NCBI GenBank assembly: GCA_040877445.1 | Contig: JBBDNT010000315.1 | Location: 1-10,730 of the forward strand | DNA length: 10,730 nucleotides | Direction: 5' to 3' | DNA from: JBBDNT01 sp040877445 | Lineage (GTDB): Bacteria > Planctomycetota > Planctomycetia > Planctomycetales > Planctomycetaceae | In this document: positions 4,125-10,730 of the stretch, piece after piece | Layout of the letters: every line of letters starts with the position of its first letter | Position numbering within the stretch: position 1 is the first letter of the stretch | Made by a program: the position numbers and the translations under genes | The notes under the pieces: generated by a model | The model's database searches: none | What the model saw: the letters and a program-made list of their open reading frames with translations, nothing else | Told to the model about the DNA's origin: nothing

Positions 4125-6833
4125 CTACTGGTCCTCCTTCGGTGGTTTCTTCTTCGGTTTCTTCGAGGCTTTCTTCTTCGCGGTCTTGCGCGGGGAGGAT
4201 TTCTTCGTGGTCCCGGACCTCTTCGTCGTCTTCTTCTTCGCGCCGCGGCCGCCTCCTCGCGCGGCACGAGCGGCGAGCAGGTCGAGCGCTTCTTCCAAGG
4301 TGACGGTGTCGATCTCGCGTCCCTTCGGAATCGTCGCGTTGATCTTGCCGTGCTTCACGTATGGTCCGTAGCGGCCCTCGAACACGCCGATCGGCTCGCC
4401 GTCCTCGGGGTGCTTGCCGATCTCGCGGATCGGCTCCGGGGCGGCGCGGCGTTTGGCCGTCTTGAGCATCTCGACCGCGGTCTCGAGATCGACGTTCAAG
4501 ACGTCGTAGGTCTTCCCGTCGCGCTGGAACGTCCCTCCCTTGTCGAAGGACTTGTAGACCTTGTCGTGCAGCACGTAGGGGCCGAAGCGGCCGATCCCCG
4601 CGCTCACCTGCTTGCCGGTCTCCGGGTGCTCGCCCAGCTTGCGGGGCAGCTTCAACAACTCGATGGCGCGGTCGAGATCGACGTCCTCGGGACGGATGTT
4701 CGGCGGGATCGACACCCGTTTCGGCTTCGGGCCGTCCTCGCTGACGGCCCCGAGCTGCAGATACGGGCCGAAGGGACCGTTCATGCGATAGATCGGCAGG
4801 CCCTCCTCGGGATGCATGCCGAGTTCTTCCGGCCCCTTCTTCTTCTCGTGCAGCAGCTTCTCGGCGATCTCGTTGCTGATGTCGCCGGGGGCCACGTCGT
4901 CGGGAATCGAGGCGGTGACTCTCTCGCCGTTCACCTGCCGCTCGAAAAACGGGCCGAACCGGCCGACGCGGATCGGCGTGTCGAACCCTTCCAGTTGCAG
5001 CGTGCAGGCGGCGCGGGGGTCGATCTTCTCCTCTTTCTCCTTCACCTGCGACTCGAGCCCGTCGCTGCCCGCGTAGAAGCGATTGAGATACGGCAGCCGT
5101 TCCGCGTGTCCCTCGGCGATGTCGTCGAGCTGCTGCTCCATCTTCGCGGTGAAGCCGAGATCGACGAGGTTCGGAAAATAGTCCTCCAGCAGCCGCGTGA
5201 CGGCGAGCGCCGTGAACGTGGGGACGAGTTGATTGCCCACCTTGCGGACGTAGCCCCGGTCCTGGATCGTGCCGATGATGCTGGCGTAGGTGCTCGGCCG
5301 GCCGATTCCCTCCGCTTCCAGCGTGCGGACGAGCGTCGCTTCGGTGTATCGGGCGGGGGGCTTGGTCTCGTGGCCGAGCGCTTCGAGTTCCCGGCAGCCG
5401 AGCGATTGCTTCTCGGAAAGCGGCGGCAGGGCCGATTCCTGATCGTCCAACGCCGCCTCGGGATCGTCCACCCCTTCGACATAGGCGCGGAAGAAGCCGG
5501 GGAACTCGACGTGCCGGCCGGTGGCGCGGAACTCGGCGTCGTCGACGGCGATCGTCACGGTCTGAAAGATGAGGCGGGCCTCGGCCATCTGCGTGGCGAT
5601 CGTCCGCTTCCAGATCATGGAATACAGCTTGGATTCGCGACCGGAGAGGCCGAGCTCGTCCGCGGTCTTCATCTGGTTGCCGGCGGGGCGAATCGCCTCG
5701 TGGGCTTCCTGCGCGTGCTGCGACTTGCTGGTGAACTGGCGGACTTCGGGGCTGAGATAGTCCTTGCCGTACAGGTCATCGACGCGGCGGCGCGACGCGT
5801 CGATGGCCTCCTTCGACAGATGCACGCTGTCGGTTCGCATGTAGGTGATGAAGCCCGCTTCGTACAGCCGCTGGGCGACGCTCATCGTGTCGCGGGCGGA
5901 CAGCCCGAGTTTGCGGTTCGCTTCCTGTTGCAGCGTGCTGGTGGTGAAAGGCGGATACGGCCGGCGGACCTGGCGGCGCTCTTCGACCTGCGAGACCGTC
6001 CATGGCTGATCGCGGAGCCGCTCGACGAGCTTCCGGGCTTCATCCTCCGCGAGCAGCAGCACGTCGGCGTCGGACTTCAGTTTTCCCGTGTGCTCGTCGA
6101 AGTCGCGTCCCGCGGCGATCCGCTTTCCACCGAGCGTGGCGAGTTGCGCCTCGAAGGTGGGGGCGGCGGCCTCTTTCGACGGGTCGGTGGCGAGGTTCGC
6201 CTTGAGATCCCAATACGTTCCGCTGCGGAACGCGAGGCGTTCCAACTCGCGCTGCACCAGCACGCGGACGGCGACCGACTGCACCCGCCCGGCCGACAGC
6301 CCGCGGGCGATCTTCTTCCACAACAGCGGCGAAAGCGTGTAGCCGTACAGGCGATCGAGAACGCGGCGGGTTTCCTGCGCTTCGACGAGGTGCTCGTCGA
6401 GTTCGCGGGGGTTGTCGATCGCCTCCTGAATGGCCTCTTTCGTGATCTCGGAAAAGACCATCCGCTTGACGGGAACCTTGGGGTTCAGAAGCTGCGCGAG
6501 GTGCCAGCCGATGCTTTCCCCCTCGCGGTCTTCGTCGGTCGCGAGAATGAGTTCGTCGGCGTCTTTGAGGGCCGCTTTGAGTTCGCGGATGAGTTTCTTC
6601 TTTTCGGGGGGGACGACGTACAACGGCTCGAAATCGCGCTCGACATTGACCCCCAGCGAGGACCATTTCTCCTTCTTGACCTCCTCCGGGACTTCGCTGG
6701 CGTTCGCGGGCAGATCGCGGACGTGCCCCATGCTGGCCATGACCTTGAAGTCGCGGCCGAGGTATTCACCGATCTTCCGCGCCTTGGCGGGAGACTCGAC
6801 GATGACCAGTCCTTTGCGTTTGCGTTCCGCCAC
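4125..6833 (-). CDS. topA: DNA topoisomerase I (type IA, omega protein)
   Basis: This cytoplasmic enzyme relaxes negative supercoils by cutting one strand through a tyrosine link. With a GTG start at 6833 it has 902 residues, close to E. coli TopA (865). The TOPRIM domain opens with GLVIVESPAKARKIGEYLG (8-26, catalytic Glu13) and holds the acidic triad in LATDEDREGES (97-107: Asp100, Asp102, Glu104). The active-site tyrosine is Tyr331 in YMRTDS; GIGRPSTYASI (509-519) is also typical. No tetracysteine zinc ribbons follow. Instead there are four repeats with the core G-R/P-F/Y-GP-F/Y near residues 624, 687, 748 and 820. A Lys/Ala/Thr-rich basic tail spans about 864-902 (KKKTTKRSGTTKKSSPRKTA), as in zinc-free actinobacterial-type enzymes. 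The GTG start is chosen because the conserved domain begins seven residues later; a weak GGAAA lies 7 bases upstream. The frame is open to an ATG at 7082, but those 83 residues look non-coding. Confidence 0.96.
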   Translation of the reverse strand: MAERKRKGLVIVESPAKARKIGEYLGRDFKVMASMGHVRDLPANASEVPEEVKKEKWSSLGVNVERDFEPLYVVPPEKKKLIRELKAALKDADELILATDEDREGESIGWHLAQLLNPKVPVKRMVFSEITKEAIQEAIDNPRELDEHLVEAQETRRVLDRLYGYTLSPLLWKKIARGLSAGRVQSVAVRVLVQRELERLAFRSGTYWDLKANLATDPSKEAAAPTFEAQLATLGGKRIAAGRDFDEHTGKLKSDADVLLLAEDEARKLVERLRDQPWTVSQVEERRQVRRPYPPFTTSTLQQEANRKLGLSARDTMSVAQRLYEAGFITYMRTDSVHLSKEAIDASRRRVDDLYGKDYLSPEVRQFTSKSQHAQEAHEAIRPAGNQMKTADELGLSGRESKLYSMIWKRTIATQMAEARLIFQTVTIAVDDAEFRATGRHVEFPGFFRAYVEGVDDPEAALDDQESALPPLSEKQSLGCRELEALGHETKPPARYTEATLVRTLEAEGIGRPSTYASIIGTIQDRGYVRKVGNQLVPTFTALAVTRLLEDYFPNLVDLGFTAKMEQQLDDIAEGHAERLPYLNRFYAGSDGLESQVKEKEEKIDPRAACTLQLEGFDTPIRVGRFGPFFERQVNGERVTASIPDDVAPGDISNEIAEKLLHEKKKGPEELGMHPEEGLPIYRMNGPFGPYLQLGAVSEDGPKPKRVSIPPNIRPEDVDLDRAIELLKLPRKLGEHPETGKQVSAGIGRFGPYVLHDKVYKSFDKGGTFQRDGKTYDVLNVDLETAVEMLKTAKRRAAPEPIREIGKHPEDGEPIGVFEGRYGPYVKHGKINATIPKGREIDTVTLEEALDLLAARAARGGGRGAKKKTTKRSGTTKKSSPRKTAKKKASKKPKKKPPKEDQ

Positions 6834-6917
6834 GGATGCGTTTCCAGTCGCTGAGGCCGATGAATGAGCGAGAAGTCGTCTTCGATCCGATTCGTCGCGG
6901 AAGTCGCCGAACTTCCG

Positions 6918-6923
6918 ATCATA
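6918..6923 (-). promoter_or_regulatory. topA: possible topA -10 element
   Basis: Read on the minus strand, 6923-6918 is TATGAT, a five-of-six match to a sigma70 -10. It would give a leader of about 78 bases before the GTG at 6833 and would exclude the longer topA starts. No convincing -35 stands 16-18 bases upstream, so confidence is low. Confidence 0.25.
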
Positions 6924-6964
6924 CCCGGGAAGGCTGGGAACTCTCACGAATCCCGTCACCATCC

Positions 6965-6992
6965 TTGCCGGAAAATCGTGGACGGATACAAT
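6965..6992 (+). promoter_or_regulatory. sigma70-like promoter for the PpiD-like gene
   Basis: ttgccg (6965-6970) and tacaat (6987-6992) are separated by 16 bases, in a small AT-rich patch of a GC-rich region. The transcript would begin near 6999 and have a leader of about 219 bases before the ATG at 7218. This is the best promoter match in the window, but it is by consensus only. Confidence 0.45.
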
Positions 6993-6994
6993 AG

Positions 6995-7023
6995 CGCGAC
7001 GCCCGAGTCCACCGGGCGTCGCG
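6995..7023 (+). promoter_or_regulatory. 11-bp inverted repeat at the predicted transcription start
   Basis: cgcgacgcccg (6995-7005) is the exact reverse complement of 7013-7023, with a 7-base spacer. It lies 2 bases after the -10 element, across the predicted start site. It could be a repressor operator, or a 5'-terminal RNA stem that protects the long leader. No T-run follows, so a terminator is unlikely. Confidence 0.45.
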
Positions 7024-7217
7024 GTCGAAAACCCGCGGCTGGGCGATTCCGGCGGCGCGTCGCGGCGCGATCGCCGGAACATCGCGGCGGGATGGGCGTC
7101 GCGGTCCGCGGAACGGTCCGCGCCCCGGCCAATCCATATCCGTCGTGCCCACGGCTGTCAAGGGGTGCCATTTCGGCGGCTCGCCGCGCGGCGAACGGAA
7201 TCAAGGACAGGAACCAC

Positions 7218-10200
7218 ATGCGACGCTCCCCGTTTTCGATCTTTCGCGACAACGCGAAGTTCCTGATGGTGATCCTCATCGCCCTGGCGATGTTCGCGTT
7301 CATCATCATGGACCAGCTCAACCCCGACAACTTCCCGTACGTGCTCGGGTTCCTGGCGGGCGCGGGGTTGTTTTGGCTGATCGGCCAGAAACTGGGGAAG
7401 CCCTTGTTGTGGGCCGCCGCCGGCGCGGTGCTGGGTCTGGCCGCCACGATGATCTTCGTCACCGGGACGTCTTCCCGGGACACGGTCGTGAGCACCACCG
7501 CGGGGGATCTGACCTTCCGCGACCTGCAGCGGCTGGGGGACGAGCGCCGGCTGGTGAACGGCTTCCTGTCCCAAGCGTACTATATCTCCGCCATGAAGCC
7601 GGGGCCGCAGGACGAGTTCCTCGAGCAAATGCTCGAGCCGGAGCAGTTTCGGCGCTACAAGCACGAGATGGCGAGCCAGAACGCCGCCTCAGTGATGATC
7701 GCCTACACCGCCCATCCGTTTGAGATGACCGACGCGCAGATGCGGCAGGATCTCGTCTTCGGCTGGTTGCTGCGTCATGAGGCGGAGCAGATGGGCATCC
7801 GGATTTCGGACGCCGCGATCAACGCGCACGTCAGCCGCATCACGAACGACCGCCTCACCGAGGAGGACTTCCGCGGGATCGTCAGCCGGCTGGGGGCCGA
7901 TCAGAATGCGTTGTACGACGCGCTCCGCGACGAACTGGCGGCCCAGCGGGCGTGGGAATTGACCCTTCCCGCCGCGGTCGCCACCCCCCGCGATTATTGG
8001 GAGAACTACCAGAAGCTGAACACGCTGGCGACGCTCGAAGTCGCGGCGGTGCCGGTGGAATCGTTCACCGACGAGATCCCGATGCCGACGGACGAGAAGC
8101 TCGCGGAGTTCTTCGAGCAGCACAAGCTTCTCGTGCCGAATCAGGCCGGCCCGGGAGAGCCGGGGTTCTTCCAGCATCGGAACATTCGGCTCGCGTACCT
8201 TCAGGCGGACCTGTCGGATTTCGAGAAGTCGATCGACGAGCCGACCGATGCCGAGGCCGACCAATATTACCACGACGACATCGACCGATACCGCATCCGG
8301 CCGCTGCTCGACGACTTCGGCTTCGGCGACGTCTTCGACCGCGAATTCGGGGACCGGCCGGACGACGACCGGCCGCTCGACCCGTCGTTCACTCCCGAGG
8401 CGGAGGACGAACGCGGGACGCCCGCAACGGCGCCGCGAACCGCCCCGCCGACGCCCCCCGCGCTGGACGAGCCGCCCGCAAGCGAGACGAGCCCGGCGCC
8501 GCGGCCCGAGCGGGACCGACCGACGGCGCCGGAAACACCGGCCGCGCCGCTGCCGGCCCCCGTCGACGAGGCGCCAAGCGACGAGGCCCCCGGCTCCGAC
8601 GAGGGCGCCGAACCCGACGACGCTGCGAGCGACGAAACGCCGGACGGCAGTTCCGCCCGGTTCGACGGGAATCCGCTACGAGACGCCGCGGCCTTGCAGT
8701 TCGTCGCGCAACAGGAACCGGTCGATGCCGACGATGCTGACGATGAACCGGACGCCCCCGCCGATGACGCCACCGACGCCGCTCCGCCGCTGGGCGACGC
8801 CGCTCCGGCGACCCCTGCTCCGGCGACGCCCGCTCCGGCGGCTACCGAACCGGCGACGCCCGCTTCCGCGGCCGAACCGTCCGACGCGGCGCCCGCCGCG
8901 ACCGAGCCGAAGACCGAGCCGCCGACGAGCGCGGACGAGCCTCCGTTGACTCCGGAGACCGCGTTTCCCGATGGTCCGGAGTTGCCCGCGCCGGCCCCGC
9001 GCGGCCCGCCCGAGCCGCCTCCCCTACCCCGGTATCGTCAGCTCGACGACAAGCTGCGTGCCGAGATTCGCGACCAGATCCGCCAGGATCGGGCCGCCGA
9101 AGAGATGCGGCGGCGAATCGAAGAAGCCGCGAATCGATTGGAGGAATTGTCGGGGAACTATCTCAACACGCTCGATCCCGAGAGCCGACCCACGCGCGGG
9201 CAACTCGACGCGCGGCTCAAGGAGATCGGCGAGTCGCTGGGCCTGACCCACGTCGAGACGCCGTTGCTCGACGAACGGGAGTTCTCCGAGTCGGAGGAGT
9301 ACGCCATCGCCCGCGAGACGGTCGCCGACCCCGATGTTCCCCGCGCCCCCGATGCTCGAGTGAGCGCGGCGCTGGCGTCGGCATTCGACCCGGGAATGCT
9401 GATCTATCAGCCGAAGGAGGCGGTCGATGCGGCCAACGGAAGGTGGTTCGTGTACTGGAAGACGGCCCACGCCGAGGCGCACGTTCCGCTCTGGGCGCCG
9501 TACACACCGGCGCCGGAGATGAAGCTCGGGGAATTGAATCAGCAACTGGGTGAGGGCGCGTTCCCCACGCTTTATGAAACGAGTTCGATCGCCGAGTTCA
9601 TCATCCGCGAGAACGGCGGAACCGTCCCCTCGACCGGCGCGACGATCGAATGGAACCAGTACCGACTCGTCGTCGAAGAGGCGAACGGCGACGAAATCCG
9701 CCGGGTGCGGATCGAAGAGCCGGGCATTCGCGAACAAGTCGAACGCGGCTGGAAGATGCAGCAGGCGCGGCCGAAAGCCGAAGCCCGCGCTCGCGAACTC
9801 GCCGACGCCGCCCGCGACGCCGTCCGTTCCGCCGACGGCCCGCTGGCGGAATCGCTCGCCGCGCAGACCGTCACCGGCAAGGCGGACGGCCCGCCCCTGT
9901 CGATCGAGGAGACCAACAGCTTCAGTTGGTATCGCCTGTCGTCGGTCCCGTCGCAATCGATGGGAACGACGGAATATCCCGTCCGCTCCGAGATTCCTTC
10001 CGTTCCCGACGCGGGGGACGAATTCATGCGGACGGTGTTCGACGATCTCGCGGCGGGAGACGTCGGCGTCGCCCCCGACGCCGACCACGGCGTGTACTAC
10101 GTCGTCCGCGTGGTGCGGAAGATTCCGGAAGCGCCGCTGGGCGACGAGAAGTTCCGCGAGCGGTTCTTGAACGAGGACGAGTTGTCCCCGCTCCGGATTC

Positions 10201-10295
10201 TGGCCCGCGAGCGCAGGCAAGCGCTCGTCAACGACTGGCACCAGCAACTTCAGGAACGATATCGGGTCACCTGGAGCGACCGCGACCGCCGCTGA
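7218..10295 (+). CDS. membrane-anchored SurA/PpiD-like peptidyl-prolyl isomerase-family chaperone with disordered insertion
   Basis: The 1025-residue protein opens MRRSPFSIFRDNAKF and three likely membrane helices (about 15-32, 40-56, 63-82). PpiD-type periplasmic chaperones start similarly but have one helix; three also put the rest outside the membrane. Residues about 95-260 are helical and resemble the SurA/PpiD N-terminal chaperone domain (TAGDLTFRDLQRLGDERRL; EAEQMGIRISDAAINAHVSR). After YYHDDIDRYRI (350-360) comes about 240 residues rich in Pro, Ala, Asp, Glu and Thr, almost surely disordered. The folded part resumes at LPRYRQLDDKLRAEIRDQI (603-621). The C-terminal part has FDDLAAGDVGVAPDADHGVYYVVRVV (941-966; only its first half and end are diagnostic), like the closing strand of this family. 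I see no clear parvulin catalytic signature, so chaperone rather than isomerase activity is likely. The start has AAGGACAGG 7-15 bases upstream. The opposite gene is topA. Family call moderate, function inferred. Confidence 0.75.
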   Translation: MRRSPFSIFRDNAKFLMVILIALAMFAFIIMDQLNPDNFPYVLGFLAGAGLFWLIGQKLGKPLLWAAAGAVLGLAATMIFVTGTSSRDTVVSTTAGDLTFRDLQRLGDERRLVNGFLSQAYYISAMKPGPQDEFLEQMLEPEQFRRYKHEMASQNAASVMIAYTAHPFEMTDAQMRQDLVFGWLLRHEAEQMGIRISDAAINAHVSRITNDRLTEEDFRGIVSRLGADQNALYDALRDELAAQRAWELTLPAAVATPRDYWENYQKLNTLATLEVAAVPVESFTDEIPMPTDEKLAEFFEQHKLLVPNQAGPGEPGFFQHRNIRLAYLQADLSDFEKSIDEPTDAEADQYYHDDIDRYRIRPLLDDFGFGDVFDREFGDRPDDDRPLDPSFTPEAEDERGTPATAPRTAPPTPPALDEPPASETSPAPRPERDRPTAPETPAAPLPAPVDEAPSDEAPGSDEGAEPDDAASDETPDGSSARFDGNPLRDAAALQFVAQQEPVDADDADDEPDAPADDATDAAPPLGDAAPATPAPATPAPAATEPATPASAAEPSDAAPAATEPKTEPPTSADEPPLTPETAFPDGPELPAPAPRGPPEPPPLPRYRQLDDKLRAEIRDQIRQDRAAEEMRRRIEEAANRLEELSGNYLNTLDPESRPTRGQLDARLKEIGESLGLTHVETPLLDEREFSESEEYAIARETVADPDVPRAPDARVSAALASAFDPGMLIYQPKEAVDAANGRWFVYWKTAHAEAHVPLWAPYTPAPEMKLGELNQQLGEGAFPTLYETSSIAEFIIRENGGTVPSTGATIEWNQYRLVVEEANGDEIRRVRIEEPGIREQVERGWKMQQARPKAEARARELADAARDAVRSADGPLAESLAAQTVTGKADGPPLSIEETNSFSWYRLSSVPSQSMGTTEYPVRSEIPSVPDAGDEFMRTVFDDLAAGDVGVAPDADHGVYYVVRVVRKIPEAPLGDEKFRERFLNEDELSPLRILARERRQALVNDWHQQLQERYRVTWSDRDRR
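8802..8861 (+). repeat. 15-bp imperfect tandem repeat inside the PpiD-like gene
   Basis: Four adjoining 15-base units begin at 8802, 8817, 8832 and 8847 (gctccggcgacgccc and variants). They encode APATP, APATP, APAAT and EPATP. They lie in the disordered insertion and keep the reading frame. Expansion of such units is a likely way the insertion grew. Confidence 0.75.
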
Positions 10296-10311
10296 CCCGC
10301 GCAATGCGGGT
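10295..10311 (+). terminator. weak hairpin at the end of the PpiD-like gene
   Basis: acccgc (10295-10300) and gcgggt (10306-10311) pair in a 6-bp stem with a 5-base loop, starting at the last base of the stop codon. TTCACC rather than a T-run follows. It is a possible but weak terminator. Confidence 0.4.
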
Positions 10312-10362
10312 TCACCGTAGTGTGTCTTCGATCTCGTTCGTATTGGATCTCGGAATCGAGGG

Positions 10363-10573
10363 CGACGCCGCGGCTTCGTACCTGTCCAAGAACGAATCCG
10401 TGTTTTTCGGGCTGGGGCGGATGGTGTGGTCGAGTTTGGGGTGGACTTCGTGTCGAGTCGATCGGATCGTCCGGAATTCGAACGGGGGACTTACACGCCG
10501 GTGACGCAGTTCTTCTCGAATCGCAACGCTTGACCCGATTGGCGGAAGTCGAGTTCGACGCGGCGGCTTCGTA
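10363..10573. repeat. diverged direct duplication, two 18-base copies
   Basis: cgacgccgcggcttcgta (10363-10380) and cgacgcggcggcttcgta (10556-10573) differ at one base. The similarity extends weakly to the left (gaatcgag versus gaagtcgag). On the minus strand the two copies read RSRGVALD and RSRRVELD in the matching frames, so this may be a duplicated gene-end fragment. The copies are about 193 bases apart. Confidence 0.55.
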
Positions 10574-10730
10574 GGGTGAACTTCAGTTCGCCGAGAAGCC
10601 CGCGCCCCGTCCGCTCCGCAAAGCTCCGCGGATTCTCGTCGATGTCGATCGATGGTGTTCTCGACGTCGAAAAGGTCGGTGTGCGATGGCGGGCACGACG
10701 AACTGAAGTTCGTCCTACCCGCCCGATCGT
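10491..10730 (-). pseudogene. 3' end of an unidentified minus-strand reading frame, possibly frameshifted
   Basis: Read on the minus strand from the right edge, a frame is open for 79 codons and ends with TAA at 10493-10491. It has no ATG inside the window, so it would start beyond the edge. The last 50 or so codons look protein-like, with mostly G/C third positions: IDENPRSFAERTGRGLLGE, then LKFTLRSRRVELDFRQSGQA, ending FEKNCVTGV. Upstream of about 10655 third positions become poor in this frame. A neighbouring frame there reads more plausibly as HTDLFDVENTID, and a one-base insertion near 10655 would join the two. It may be the damaged C-terminus of a gene or part of a dispersed repeat that resembles coding sequence. 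I do not recognise the family. Confidence 0.35.
10571..10718. repeat. inverted-repeat pair, 20-bp arms, 148 bp in all
   Basis: gtagggtgaacttcagttcg (10571-10590) and the reverse complement of 10699-10718 match at 18 of 20 positions. The core of each arm is itself a palindrome (gaact-tc-agttc and gaact-ga-agttc). The pair encloses 108 bases and overlaps the possible coding end on the minus strand. It looks like a MITE-like or mobile palindromic element; no transposase is nearby. Confidence 0.65.

Larger units (their letters stand above)
6834..7217. other. divergent intergenic region between topA and the PpiD-like gene
   Basis: This 384-base space separates two genes read away from each other and must hold both promoters. 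A plus-strand promoter candidate (6965-6992), a weaker minus-strand -10 (6918-6923) and an 11-bp inverted repeat at the predicted plus-strand start (6995-7023) are listed separately. The rest (7030-7200) is very GC-rich with small self-complementary stretches such as the repeated ggtccgcg near 7103-7122. No small gene or known riboswitch is recognised. Confidence 0.6.
10296..10730. other. 435-base terminal stretch without an intact gene
   Basis: After the PpiD-like gene no complete gene is present. The first part (10320-10490) has open frames on both strands without family features. The second part holds a minus-strand 3' gene end or relic, an inverted-repeat pair and a short direct duplication, each listed separately. 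Confidence 0.6.

Noticed and set aside
4089..6854. A plus-strand frame of about 920 codons opposite topA
   Set aside because: It lies wholly antisense to a certain topoisomerase gene. Long antisense frames are expected where a GC-rich gene avoids T/A at third positions. It has no family motif, and its composition (many Arg, Leu, Val, Asp, Gly) is that of a complement.
6834..7082. Extending topA to the ATG at 7082 or 6962
   Set aside because: The extra residues have no similarity to topoisomerase N-termini, and they would read through the divergent promoter region. The conserved TOPRIM start lies seven residues after the GTG at 6833.
9024..10304. A minus-strand frame of 426 codons opposite the PpiD-like gene
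   Set aside because: Antisense shadow of a better supported gene; no domain or signal is visible.
1..10730. tRNA, rRNA, known riboswitch, prophage or insertion-sequence genes
   Set aside because: No cloverleaf with a conserved TTCGA-type arm, no rRNA-like stretch, and no transposase, integrase or phage structural protein was recognised on either strand.

Overview
The window looks like a chromosomal segment of a GC-rich Planctomycete-type bacterium. Several things point that way: strong G/C preference at third codon positions, exported proteins with unusual add-on domains, weak or variable Shine-Dalgarno signals, and intergenic spaces filled with inverted-repeat elements of several unlike families. 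The phylum is an inference from the general look of the proteins and repeats; no marker gene in the window proves it.

Layout from left to right. Positions 1-55 hold a short 14-bp tandem repeat. A small hot-dog thioesterase (73-507, +) is followed by an exported protein-L-isoaspartate methyltransferase with an added C-terminal domain (680-1906, +), which has its own likely promoter. Positions 1907-2568 contain no intact gene. They hold a 21-bp direct repeat, a decayed start of a zinc-ribbon gene (2038-2121), and two separate palindromic elements (2146-2219 and 2341-2474). Two minus-strand genes come next: an exported Kelch/galactose-oxidase-type beta-propeller protein (2569-3900) and DNA topoisomerase I (4125-6833). 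A third palindromic repeat lies between them (3985-4090). A divergent promoter region (6834-7217) separates topA from a large membrane-anchored SurA/PpiD-like protein (7218-10295, +) that carries a disordered insertion of roughly 240 residues. The last 435 bases hold a weak hairpin, a diverged short duplication, another inverted-repeat pair, and the apparent 3' end of a minus-strand reading frame that continues outside the window.

The five intact genes do not form one pathway. Three of them (the methyltransferase, the SurA/PpiD-like protein and the Kelch protein) are predicted to act outside the cytoplasmic membrane. The first two have roles in protein repair or folding, but no operon links them. 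I see no defence system, CRISPR array, prophage, insertion-sequence transposase, rRNA or tRNA. The most informative observations are the unusual architectures of the methyltransferase and the PpiD-like protein, and the build-up of distinct palindromic repeats and gene relics between the genes.
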